Of a DNA stretch of 64,000 nucleotides, positions 8,374 to 17,307 are shown one piece after another. This DNA is from AAA164-E04 sp014239995. Its GTDB lineage: Bacteria; Verrucomicrobiota; Verrucomicrobiia; Limisphaerales; AAA164-E04. Each line of letters starts with the position of its first letter. Positions within the stretch are counted from its first letter, which is position 1. Location: contig JAQWLM010000107.1 of NCBI GenBank assembly GCA_029247315.1, positions 18,927 to 82,926 of the forward strand, in the 5' to 3' direction. The notes under the pieces were generated by a model. It was not told where the DNA came from and searched no databases. It saw nothing but the letters and a program-made list of their open reading frames with translations. The position numbers and the translations under genes were made by a program.

Positions 8374-9624
8374 ATGAACACGGCATTACCTAAGGAGGTT
8401 ACGTTCCAAGCCAATGAAATAGAGTATCACATGCCAGCATCTCCGGTGGTGGTTGTATGTCTGGATGGCTCCGCTGATGCCTATCTGGACGCAGCACTGG
8501 CACGGGATGCCATGCCGAATGTCAAGAAGATGAGTCTCAACGGTCATCGCGCTCAAGCCAGAAGTGCACTTCCCTCCTTTACCAACGTGAACAACGCCTC
8601 GATTGTCACGGGATGCCCTCCTTCGGTCCATGGAATTTGCGGCAACTTCTTCCTTGACCCAGATTCCGGGGAAGAAGTCATGATGAATTCAGCACGTTTC
8701 CTTCGCAGTCATACGATCATGTCAATCGCAGCCAAAGCTGGCAGGCAAGTCGGGGTCGTCACCGCAAAGGAGAAGCTACGCGATATTTTCGCCCACGAAC
8801 TGGATGGCATCGCGTTTTCCACTGAGAAAGCCAACCAGGCGACACTGGAAAAACATGGTATTGAGGACGTTGAAACCATGGTGGGCAAGCCAACCCCACA
8901 TATATACAGCGGCGAGGCAAGTGTCTACGTTCTGGAAGCAGGTGTGGCACTTCTACGCTCAGGGCGTTCGGATTTTCTTTATCTTTCGACCACGGACTAC
9001 ATGCAGCATACCTACGAGCCTGAGCAGCCAGAGTCCATTGAGTTCTATCGTCAACTGGACACCCAGATCGGTCTGCTTCTTGCCCTTGGAGCCCGTGTTG
9101 GTATTACAGCAGACCATGGCATGAACGCTAAACAGACGGTAGATGGAAATCCGAATGTCATTTATCTGCAGACGGAGTTGACCCATGCATTTGGGAATGG
9201 GTTTTCGGTCATACTTCCCATCACCGACCCTTATGTCGTGCATCACGGAGCCCTTGGATCCTTTGCCGTCATCCACACCCCCAAGGGAACTGCTCCAGAT
9301 GCAATCGCCCAGTGGTGTCAACAGCGCCAAGGTATCACGGAGGTATACGACAAGGAGACAGCTGCTTCTAAACTACAACTCCCCGCGGATCGTCTCGGCG
9401 ATCTTGTGGTCATGTCCGGCAGGGACGTCGTTATCGGTCGCACTCCCGCGGACCACGACCTGAGCGCTCTGAAGGTAGGGCTTAGATCACACGGGGGACG
9501 TTACGAGGAAATGGTACCCTTCATTTTTTCACATCCATTGAAACACGCTTACAAACGGAAAATTATTGGGGATCCCCGGAATTTCCAGATCTTTGATTTT
9601 TCGATCAACGGACTACAGGCCTAA
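8374..9624 (+). CDS. phnA: Phosphonoacetate hydrolase
   Basis: A 416-residue member of the alkaline phosphatase superfamily. PhnA cleaves the C-P bond of phosphonoacetate to acetate and phosphate with two zinc ions. Seen: PVVVVCLDG with metal Asp31, the nucleophile region PSFTNVNNASIVTG with Thr70, TTDYMQH with Asp/His ligands, TADHGMN, and the late ligand region LRSHGGRYEE. The 22-base gap to phnY suggests an operon. The ATG at 8374 lacks a ribosome-binding site, while a perfect AAGGAGG lies inside the gene at about 8392 with no usable start after it; the residues between (TFQANEIEYHMP) fit the family N-terminus, so the upstream start is kept. A generic nucleotide pyrophosphatase is less likely given the downstream neighbour. 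Confidence 0.9.
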   Translation: MNTALPKEVTFQANEIEYHMPASPVVVVCLDGSADAYLDAALARDAMPNVKKMSLNGHRAQARSALPSFTNVNNASIVTGCPPSVHGICGNFFLDPDSGEEVMMNSARFLRSHTIMSIAAKAGRQVGVVTAKEKLRDIFAHELDGIAFSTEKANQATLEKHGIEDVETMVGKPTPHIYSGEASVYVLEAGVALLRSGRSDFLYLSTTDYMQHTYEPEQPESIEFYRQLDTQIGLLLALGARVGITADHGMNAKQTVDGNPNVIYLQTELTHAFGNGFSVILPITDPYVVHHGALGSFAVIHTPKGTAPDAIAQWCQQRQGITEVYDKETAASKLQLPADRLGDLVVMSGRDVVIGRTPADHDLSALKVGLRSHGGRYEEMVPFIFSHPLKHAYKRKIIGDPRNFQIFDFSINGLQA

Positions 9625-9645
9625 ACAACGATTCAGTCACACACC

Positions 9646-11064
9646 ATGTCTGCCAACTATCCGTGTTATCTTTCCGGACAACCTGTTCGAGAAAAATCCT
9701 ACATTGATGTCGAAAACCCCTACGACGGCACCCTCGCAGGAAGGGTCAGTGCCTGTAGTCATGAACATACTCAAGAGGCCATTCAGAAAGCCTTATCGCT
9801 CAAGAAACGGCTTACCCGTCATGAACGTTTCACCATCCTTGACCAGACTCGGAGGGATCTCGAAAGTCAAAAGGAGGATTTTTCCAAACTAATCACCTCT
9901 GAAGCAGGTTTATGCCGCCGGGAAACCCTCTATGAAGTGGAACGTGCCTGTGATGTCTTGCAATTTTCAGCCATGGAGGCGTTGAAGGATGATGGGCAGA
10001 TTTTCAGTTGCGATGTTTCTCCACAGGGGAAAGCACGCAAGATTTTCACCTTGCGAGAGCCACTGAACCTCGCGGTGGCCATCACCCCCTTCAACCATCC
10101 TCTCAATCAAGTAGCCCACAAACTGGGTCCGGCCATTGCCGCGGGAACCCCATTGATCCTCAAGCCCTCGGAAAAAACACCATTAACGGCTATTCGATTC
10201 GCCGAGTTGCTCTACAAAAACGGTTTACCAGGTGAAATGCTCAGCGTGTTGCTCGGCCCCACTTCACAGGTCGCACAAGCGCTGGTTCAAGATGAACGAG
10301 TGGAGCTGGTCAGCTTTACCGGAAGCGTGGCCGTGGGAAAGAGCATCGCGCGCACGGCCGGCTACAAGAAACTTGTCCTGGAACTTGGTGGAAATGATCC
10401 GTTGATCATCCTTGAAGATGCAGACCTTGAACATGCCGTTCACCTTGCCTGCGAGGGATCCTTTCGAAACTCCGGACAAAGATGCACGGCAGTAAAGCGT
10501 ATCCTGGTCCAGGCTTCCATTCTGGAAACCTTCACCGAGGCCTTTGTCAAAAAAGCAGCATCCTACACCTGCGGAGATCCTGCTTCCGAAGACACCATGG
10601 TGGGCACAGTCATTGACGCCCCCTCAGCCAAAGCTCTTGAACGGGTCGTAGTGCAAGCGGTTTCCAGGGGCGCTAGGATTCTCATGGGAGGAAAACGTAA
10701 TGGAGCATTGATGGAACCCACCATTATCGCAGACGTTCCACGCGATGCGGAAATGATCACCAGCGAGTCCTTTGGTCCTTTGGCTCCTATCCTACCCGTG
10801 CGGGATATCGAGGATGCCATTGATTTGGCCAATGCAACTCCGTATGGTTTGTCCTCAGGAGTGGTTACTCGCAATATGGAACATGCACTTAGATTTGTGA
10901 AGGAACTGAAATGCGGTAATGTCAATGTCAATGAAGTGCCAGGATATAGGGTCGAATGCTCGCCCTTTGGTGGGATCAATGATTCAGGACTGGGAATCAA
11001 GGAAGGTGTTATCGAAGCTATCAAGTGCATGAGCACCGTGAAGACCTTTTCGCTTCCCTGGTAA
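9646..11064 (+). CDS. phnY: Phosphonoacetaldehyde dehydrogenase
   Basis: A 472-residue NAD(P)-dependent aldehyde dehydrogenase with cofactor-binding FTGSVAVGKSIA, general base Glu246 in LELGGNDP, and catalytic Cys280 in GQRCTAVKR. PhnY oxidises phosphonoacetaldehyde to phosphonoacetate, the substrate of the phnA product encoded just upstream. That pairing is the main reason for the specific name; by motif alone it is only an aldehyde dehydrogenase of the glyceraldehyde/succinate-semialdehyde type. The first enzyme of this route, the transaminase PhnW, is not in the window, and neither is a phosphonate transporter. No Shine-Dalgarno sequence precedes the ATG. Confidence 0.88.
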   Translation: MSANYPCYLSGQPVREKSYIDVENPYDGTLAGRVSACSHEHTQEAIQKALSLKKRLTRHERFTILDQTRRDLESQKEDFSKLITSEAGLCRRETLYEVERACDVLQFSAMEALKDDGQIFSCDVSPQGKARKIFTLREPLNLAVAITPFNHPLNQVAHKLGPAIAAGTPLILKPSEKTPLTAIRFAELLYKNGLPGEMLSVLLGPTSQVAQALVQDERVELVSFTGSVAVGKSIARTAGYKKLVLELGGNDPLIILEDADLEHAVHLACEGSFRNSGQRCTAVKRILVQASILETFTEAFVKKAASYTCGDPASEDTMVGTVIDAPSAKALERVVVQAVSRGARILMGGKRNGALMEPTIIADVPRDAEMITSESFGPLAPILPVRDIEDAIDLANATPYGLSSGVVTRNMEHALRFVKELKCGNVNVNEVPGYRVECSPFGGINDSGLGIKEGVIEAIKCMSTVKTFSLPW

Positions 11065-11188
11065 CTCGACAGCAGGCACGGCCCTTCTTGCAGGCAGAGG
11101 ATTGAATCAGAGCATCCTGCAAGGTTTCAGCTCTCATTTGGATGCCTGCGGAAGCCATGTGGGCAGAGAAACGGTTGCATCTATCAAG

Positions 11189-14100
11189 ATGTCAACAGAA
11201 CAAGACGTTTTACGCAGTTTTTCAGCGTATCCATCATTCATGCAAGGGTTCGACCACATTTTTCTGTCATGGAAACTTGCAGCCAAAGCTAGCGGGTACA
11301 AATGCCTGCTATTAATGGGTGTCGTTCTACCCTGTTGCATTTCTTTATCGAGTGAATCATCCCGTTGGACACATTTCAAAATGTCCGATGGCTTGCCCAG
11401 CGCCGGCATTACAGGTGTGACTATCGGGCCAAGGGGGGCTGTATGGGCTCGACACCAGGAAGTCGATGAAGTCACCGAATTAACCGGGTATGGTAATGAA
11501 AGCCAGTCTGTGCCTGCGGGATCTGCCAACAAGGTGCATGCGAGTCGTTCTGGGCAGCTTTGGACCATGGACCCCGAGGGGCTGTGGTTGTACTCAAAGG
11601 GTGCATGGAAGCATTTTCCCATCCCTCCAATCCAGCGCGCCTACCAGGGGGTCGTACAGCGCCTTCGCAGTCCTGTCAATCTGTTGCCACTTCAAATCAA
11701 TCAATGTCTGATTCTTGCGGGAAATGGCCTGTATTTGTTCAATGCAGCAAATACTTCCACAAAAAACCTGAATATTCAGGGCCTGGATGCCATCACCGGC
11801 CATGCGGAGATGGTCAGGTTACGTCAAGGTTCGCTGGTCATTGCCGGACACGGAGGTTTTTTACGCTTGCAAGGCCCGGCAAAAGAAATTCAACAACGTC
11901 CTCCCGTCTTTTTTCCACTGCCATCCGTTGTTTCCTCCTATCAATTGAACAGCCCCCTGGAAAATCCCGGAGAAGTCCTTACCTTCATCGGAACTTCCGA
12001 AGGTTTACCTCGCCTTGCCCTGCGTCATGATGAGGATGGCTGGCAATGGTTTCCCGTTCCGTCGGAAACCAAATTACGTTCCTTTTGGGAAGATACCGCC
12101 GGACGCGGCTGGGGAACGACCTATAATGGTCTCTATGAATTGGACATGGTTTCAGAAAGTATCCTTGAATCTGAAACGATAGAGGCAGGTTTGTTCTTCG
12201 ATGTCGTCACCGATGGCGATAAGAGCACATGGATAGCAACCAGTGAGGGCATTGTCCGGCAATCCCCCTCCCAGTGGCAGTCACTATATTCCCAACTACG
12301 CGATCAAACCATTTTTGACATGGTTTCGGATGCGAAGAATCACCTTTGGCTGGTCACCGAAAAAGCCTTGGTTCAATTAAGTGACAGTGATGTGCGTCAT
12401 ATCCCCTGGCCATCGGGTATGGATAGCATCTTCCAGCCTGGAAACTCCATTTTCATGTTAGCCAACGGCCAAGTTGGGATCAATGCAGGCAGGTCACCGC
12501 TTATTTACGACCCTGCTTCCGCCACTTTTCAGTCCATCCCCCCCCCTTCCCCTGCAACCTCAGTTCAACAGTTACTGGGTTTATACCACAACCAGGAGCT
12601 GATCCTTAAACTGAAAGCACTTCCCGGGCAATCACCCCTGTGGTTTTTCGATTGGAAAACAACAGAAACCAAAGCCTTCCAACCCGATCCATCATTGGAT
12701 GATAGGGAATTCCTTTGGGCCAGCACCTTACCGGATGAGATATGGTTCGGGAGCACCGAAGGTATATCTTACGCGAAAGGAGGCCAATGGATTCATTTTG
12801 AACCAGAGGACGGTCTTGGGGGGGATCTGCCACAATGCATGCTGGAACTCATGGATGGACGTTTGTGGGTTGGGGCCGGTTCCCATATTTACGAATTACA
12901 GAGCAGCCGCTGGGAAAGGATCTATTTTGCACACGAAAAGATAAACGGCATGCTCGAAACACGCGGGGGAGCCGTTTGGCTGGCTTCCAATAACGGCATC
13001 CATCGCTACTTCCAGGACACCTGGATCACACACAATCTGCAGGAAGGTTTGCCAAGTAACACGATCTACAAGTTGCATGAAGACGCCTCAGGCGTCATTC
13101 GTGCAGCAACAACCCGCGGCCTCTCCCAGTTTGATGCTCAGTCTGATCGCGCCGCACCAGTTACCTTGATCCGCATGGCAGGGAAGGATCTGCAAAGGGA
13201 CATACGAAGTGGGACCAGCATCCTGTTTGAAGGTCGTGACAAATGGGAACACACAACCCCATCACGCCTGCTTTTCTCCTACCGACAGGATAGTGAGTCG
13301 TGGAAGCCCTTTTCTTACACAAACCGTGTCGTCCTCGGAGATTTATCCGCAGGACCTCACCAACTGGAGGTCCGATCCATGGACCGCAACGGCAACATTG
13401 AAACACAAGCTGCTACCTTGAAGTTCAATTTTACCATTCCATGGAACGAGGATCCCAGACTCATGCAGTTAACCATGGCAGCCCTGTTCGTGACGCTGGT
13501 TTTATCCGGATTTGCCGTCAATCGTCACCTGAGACTCAAACGCAGTTATGCAGAGGTTGAAAAAATAGTGGCTGACCGTACTGCAGCTCTGGAAAGGGCC
13601 AACAATCAACTGCTGCAAGATCATAAAATGAAAGCGCTGGGGACACTTACCTCAGGTATTGCGCACGATTTCAACAGCATTCTTTCGATCATTAAGGGAT
13701 CCGTGCAAATCATCGAATCCAATCCTGAGAACTCCAGCAAGGTACGGAAACGTGTCGCTCGCATTCACTCAGTCGTCGATCAGGGAGCAGGCCTCGTACG
13801 TTCCATGCTGGGTTACGTGCGCAAACAAAACAAGACATCCAAGCCACATGACCTGAATCGTGTACTCCATGAAGCAGTGCGCTTGTCCGAGGACAACGCA
13901 AGTGCAGCCCGGATAAAATTCATGGAAAACCCGGAAATCGGTGAGGTGCATATCATGCCGGATCTAATGCGTCAAATGGTCATCAACATTACCAACAACG
14001 CCATCGATTCCATGGATGCGTCGGGTACGATTTGCATCAGCCTGGCCTTGGCCAGGGAATTCAGAGGGCATGTCGCACTCAAGCCTCATCGGGACGATCT

Positions 14101-14383
14101 CTATGCAGTCATTCAAATAATGGACACTGGGGTTGGGATCCCCAAGGAGATGATAGCCCGTATATTTGAACCTTTCTATACGACAAAGGCCTTTTCATCA
14201 CGGCGAGGTACGGGCCTGGGACTGTCCATGGTATACGAAATGGCTCGAGAAATGGGAGCTGGCCTTTCAGTGGATTCCTCTCCGGGGCAAGGAAGCCAGT
14301 TTTTCATCTATGTGCCCATGTCAGTTCAGAGGGAGGTATCCTTGCCAGAGGGTATGGGTGGCGGTGATTTGCGCAAAAAATAA
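11189..14383 (+). CDS. Sensor histidine kinase with two-component-regulator beta-propeller (Y_Y_Y type)
   Basis: A protein of about 1064 residues. An N-terminal signal sequence or anchor (KCLLLMGVVLPCCISL, about 32-50) precedes a long periplasmic region of propeller repeats (LPSAGITGVTIGPRGAVWARH; LPSNTIYKLHEDASGVIRAATTRGLSQF) and a Y_Y_Y-like domain (FSYRQDSESW). A membrane helix lies near 760-780, followed by a short coiled coil, a dimerisation domain with His826 in GIAHDFNSIL, and an ATPase domain (NITNNAID, DTGVGIP, GTGLGLSMVYEM). There is no receiver domain. Such sensors commonly control polysaccharide use; the sulfatase/transporter genes next door fit this, which is inference. The frame is open to a TTG at 11102; 11189 is the first ATG and 11240 is also possible. 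It converges on and overlaps the transporter gene by 58 bases. Confidence 0.88.
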   Translation: MSTEQDVLRSFSAYPSFMQGFDHIFLSWKLAAKASGYKCLLLMGVVLPCCISLSSESSRWTHFKMSDGLPSAGITGVTIGPRGAVWARHQEVDEVTELTGYGNESQSVPAGSANKVHASRSGQLWTMDPEGLWLYSKGAWKHFPIPPIQRAYQGVVQRLRSPVNLLPLQINQCLILAGNGLYLFNAANTSTKNLNIQGLDAITGHAEMVRLRQGSLVIAGHGGFLRLQGPAKEIQQRPPVFFPLPSVVSSYQLNSPLENPGEVLTFIGTSEGLPRLALRHDEDGWQWFPVPSETKLRSFWEDTAGRGWGTTYNGLYELDMVSESILESETIEAGLFFDVVTDGDKSTWIATSEGIVRQSPSQWQSLYSQLRDQTIFDMVSDAKNHLWLVTEKALVQLSDSDVRHIPWPSGMDSIFQPGNSIFMLANGQVGINAGRSPLIYDPASATFQSIPPPSPATSVQQLLGLYHNQELILKLKALPGQSPLWFFDWKTTETKAFQPDPSLDDREFLWASTLPDEIWFGSTEGISYAKGGQWIHFEPEDGLGGDLPQCMLELMDGRLWVGAGSHIYELQSSRWERIYFAHEKINGMLETRGGAVWLASNNGIHRYFQDTWITHNLQEGLPSNTIYKLHEDASGVIRAATTRGLSQFDAQSDRAAPVTLIRMAGKDLQRDIRSGTSILFEGRDKWEHTTPSRLLFSYRQDSESWKPFSYTNRVVLGDLSAGPHQLEVRSMDRNGNIETQAATLKFNFTIPWNEDPRLMQLTMAALFVTLVLSGFAVNRHLRLKRSYAEVEKIVADRTAALERANNQLLQDHKMKALGTLTSGIAHDFNSILSIIKGSVQIIESNPENSSKVRKRVARIHSVVDQGAGLVRSMLGYVRKQNKTSKPHDLNRVLHEAVRLSEDNASAARIKFMENPEIGEVHIMPDLMRQMVINITNNAIDSMDASGTICISLALAREFRGHVALKPHRDDLYAVIQIMDTGVGIPKEMIARIFEPFYTTKAFSSRRGTGLGLSMVYEMAREMGAGLSVDSSPGQGSQFFIYVPMSVQREVSLPEGMGGGDLRKK

Positions 14384-15735
14384 AAGCAACTACTCACAAG
14401 GCAGACGCAACCCAAACCCGCCATCCAAAGGGTGTATGTCTTGAAAAAAACAAGACGGGACATATCGGCCTGGCCAAGGTCCTTGTAGAGTTGTATGCCA
14501 ACAGATCCTGTATAGCCGATAGCGTCAGCAACATAAATGGCAAACACAGCCGTACCAACTACCTTGGTAGAGGCGATCATCCGGTCAAAGAGCAATGAGC
14601 CGTATGGCACGTATGCCAAATAAGAACCCAACCCTGTCAGAGTCAACCACCAGAAGCCGGATATCCATTGCATTTCAAACAACAGGGTACTCAAACCCAA
14701 GAGCAATACCCCAGAGGTCATAACGACGAAAGCCCCCAGCAGTCCTGCTCGGTTCCCCTTGATGGTGTTGAGCAAGGCCATCACACCTATGACGCCGAAT
14801 GCAACAAGGGTTTCCGTACGGGTGATAATGGTCTGGTTATCGCCATAACGATAACCCAGGTCGTCCAGAATCTCGACCATGTAATTGTCTCGAAAATCAC
14901 GGTAAGCGGTCAGGAAAAAGTAAGCAATCATGAGCAATATCAAACCCGGAAGGAAGTGACGCAGAAAGGTTACCCGTTTACGTCCGTCCATGGGTTGTCG
15001 TTCTGTACGGGCACGTATGTCCTCCTTGTTGGGTCCGGGCAATTGATTCAGCATCCAGACCGAGAGTATGAACAGGGGAAGGAAGTGGAGTCCGACAATG
15101 GCAGGCATCCATGCTTCGCTTACTTGTCCAAGGGTTTGTGCGATGGATGAGCCGATGCCCGGAAACCATTGCCAAGCGGCAGCGATATCACCACTCATCA
15201 TGGCACGTCCAAAGTCTTTGACGATCCCGCTTGAAACAATGAATGAGCAACTTAATCCGGCAAGCAGGATCTCGGACGTGCGCCGGCCCTCGAGATACCA
15301 GACGACGAGTCCCCAGACCATTCCTAAAGGCAGTCCATTGAGAAAAATGGCAGCAAACCGCCAGTCATCAGGCACGATCGCAAACAAGATCAGTGAACAC
15401 TCAGCAGCGAGAATCAACCCAATGAGGGACTTGGCACGCTGGCGAGGCCGGATTTCGGAACACACTTTGATGCCCACATATTTACTCAACGCGTATCCCA
15501 TGATCTGGCTGATCACAAGGGCGGTCTTGAGAGTAATTTCGGTATCAAAGAACATCATGCCTTCGAACTTTGCAGCCGTGAATGGCTTTCTGAAGGCATA
15601 CATGCAAAAGTATGTACTGAAGGCGGCAATCACCGCAAAAAGGACGAAAGTAAACTCAGGTGCTGTGGACAGCCAATCAGAAAAAGGTTTCTTGCTCTTC
15701 GAAGGAACCTTGGTTGTATTTGGTTTGGTGATCAT
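14326..15735 (-). CDS. DUF5690-type major-facilitator-like membrane transporter
   Basis: A 469-residue integral membrane protein with about 12 predicted helices. The N-terminal segment (FVLFAVIAAFSTYFCMYAFRKPFTAAKF) and the interior (LPLGMVWGLVVWYLEGRRTSEIL) match the MFS-like DUF5690 family of Bacteroidota and PVC bacteria, whose substrate is unknown. It starts 18 bases after the sulfatase stop in the same direction, so the two are very likely one operon, and transport of a desulfated sugar is a reasonable guess. Its last 58 bases overlap the end of the propeller kinase gene on the other strand. Confidence 0.87.
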   Translation of the reverse strand: MITKPNTTKVPSKSKKPFSDWLSTAPEFTFVLFAVIAAFSTYFCMYAFRKPFTAAKFEGMMFFDTEITLKTALVISQIMGYALSKYVGIKVCSEIRPRQRAKSLIGLILAAECSLILFAIVPDDWRFAAIFLNGLPLGMVWGLVVWYLEGRRTSEILLAGLSCSFIVSSGIVKDFGRAMMSGDIAAAWQWFPGIGSSIAQTLGQVSEAWMPAIVGLHFLPLFILSVWMLNQLPGPNKEDIRARTERQPMDGRKRVTFLRHFLPGLILLMIAYFFLTAYRDFRDNYMVEILDDLGYRYGDNQTIITRTETLVAFGVIGVMALLNTIKGNRAGLLGAFVVMTSGVLLLGLSTLLFEMQWISGFWWLTLTGLGSYLAYVPYGSLLFDRMIASTKVVGTAVFAIYVADAIGYTGSVGIQLYKDLGQADMSRLVFFKTYTLWMAGLGCVCLVSSCFYFLRKSPPPIPSGKDTSL

Positions 15736-15753
15736 CTTGGATAGAACGGATTG

Positions 15754-17202
15754 TTATCGGATGTAGTCCACCCCATTGAAGCTGTCAATCACCGTGGACA
15801 ACCAATCGTCGAGGGTCTCCTGAAGCTCTCGCACCCGCTCGGCACTCACCGCACTGAGTGTTTCGGCAAGGAGGTTGTCGGATTCGACCGGATCCCTCGC
15901 TAAGTCATACAATTCCCAAGCAACCTGATGCCCGGCACTTTCGATACGGTGTAGTTTCAAATCCCCGTCGATCCAAGCAGCATGACCCGGCATGGGCGAC
16001 TTGCTTAATGGTTTGGCTGGTAGCTGAGCCGCCTTGAGACTGACGTCATCAGGAAGCAGATCATCGCCCCCTGATTGGGCTTCCAGAAGCTTACCCATCC
16101 ATATCGATGAAGGCGTGCTGATGCCAGGAGCCACACGGTCCCAGAACCCCATGGCCAAGGAACGAGCTCGATGAGTACCCTGCAGGTAAGGTACCAGGCT
16201 CACACCATCTAATCGATGTTTGACTTCATCCTCGATATCCAGCCAGTCCAGTATCGTTGGAAAAATATCACAGGTCTGGGCATGGGTTTGGATGACTTTT
16301 GGAGTTTGAACGACCTCGGGCCACTCGAGGAATGAAGGCACCCTGATACCACCCTCGTATAGTTTTCCCTTGTGCCCACGAAGACCCCCAGTCGATCCAA
16401 CCTTTGGAAGCGCACCATTGTCACTGCAATACCAAAGCAGTGTCTTTTGACGTATCCCCATGCTTTCAATTCCATTTCTCAACTTTCCGAAGGCCCGGTC
16501 CATGCCTGCCACTTCGCCATAGAATTGCCGCAGCGGTTTGGGATGTTCCGCATAATCTGCGGCATCCGCGGCAATGGCCCGATGGGGTGCATGAGGCGAT
16601 CCAAACCACACGACCGCAAAAAAGGGTTCCTGGAGGGTCACTTTCTTTTGGATCCAACGCAGGCTCAGGTCTACGGTCAGTTCCGAGCTTTCTCCCCGAT
16701 GTTGAACGGCCTTTCCGCCATGGCTCAGAATGGGGTTGTTATCAAAAAAATTAGGAGCGGATACCCAATGATCAAAACCGTTGGCGCCTGGGTGAGCTGG
16801 ACTTCCATGACGCACCGAGCCAAGGTGCCATTTACCGAAATGTCCCGTGGAATAACCGTGTTTCTGGAGAATTTCTGGAAGGGTCTGCTCTTGTGGGCGC
16901 ATGGGATAGCCCCACTTGAAAACACCCATACGGTTCGGATGCCTTCCCGTAAGCACACTTGCTCTTGTCGGAGAACAAACCGGAGCGGCTGCGTAGAAAT
17001 GATCAAACCGAAGTCCTTCCCTGGATGCTTTATCAAAGTGCGGCGTCTTGATAAAAGGATGTCCAGTATAGCCCATGTCACCCAACCCCTGGTCATCAGC
17101 CATGACCAGGACTATGTTGGGACGTTGCTTGGCATCTGCCTGCCATCCCGTCAAGAGCAGAAAGGTCCAAACAAGATACAAGGCATGGGATGGCTTAGGC
17201 AT
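15754..17202 (-). CDS. Secreted arylsulfatase-family enzyme
   Basis: Type I sulfatase of 482 residues with a signal peptide (LYLVWTFLLLTGWQADA). The metal-binding start NIVLVMADDQGLGDMGY carries Asp36-Asp37, and the formylglycine motif CSPTR is at 76-80 followed by ASVLTGRHP, so Cys76 would be matured to formylglycine. Further ligands are likely in YCSDNGA and GLRGHKGKLYEGGIRVP. Closest in style to N-acetylgalactosamine-6-sulfatase/arylsulfatase A subfamilies; the substrate cannot be read from sequence. The ATG at 17202 has GGAG about 8 bases upstream; a GTG precedes it. First gene of an operon with the DUF5690 transporter, divergent from a second sulfatase. Confidence 0.93.
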   Translation of the reverse strand: MPKPSHALYLVWTFLLLTGWQADAKQRPNIVLVMADDQGLGDMGYTGHPFIKTPHFDKASREGLRFDHFYAAAPVCSPTRASVLTGRHPNRMGVFKWGYPMRPQEQTLPEILQKHGYSTGHFGKWHLGSVRHGSPAHPGANGFDHWVSAPNFFDNNPILSHGGKAVQHRGESSELTVDLSLRWIQKKVTLQEPFFAVVWFGSPHAPHRAIAADAADYAEHPKPLRQFYGEVAGMDRAFGKLRNGIESMGIRQKTLLWYCSDNGALPKVGSTGGLRGHKGKLYEGGIRVPSFLEWPEVVQTPKVIQTHAQTCDIFPTILDWLDIEDEVKHRLDGVSLVPYLQGTHRARSLAMGFWDRVAPGISTPSSIWMGKLLEAQSGGDDLLPDDVSLKAAQLPAKPLSKSPMPGHAAWIDGDLKLHRIESAGHQVAWELYDLARDPVESDNLLAETLSAVSAERVRELQETLDDWLSTVIDSFNGVDYIR

Positions 17203-17307
17203 CACCCCACTCCACGGTAAACAGCTTCACTTTGCAAGCCTTTAGCCTGCCGCTCACCCCTTGCCTTGCAATGAACTCAAGGTGCCATAAACTGGAATAC
17301 ATTCACG

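Noticed and set aside
15068..15766. 232-codon plus-strand frame
   Set aside because: Antisense to the DUF5690 transporter, whose frame is well supported by membrane helices and family resemblance.
16372..17220. 282-codon plus-strand frame
   Set aside because: Antisense to the sulfatase with intact CSPTR motif; no motif in its own product.
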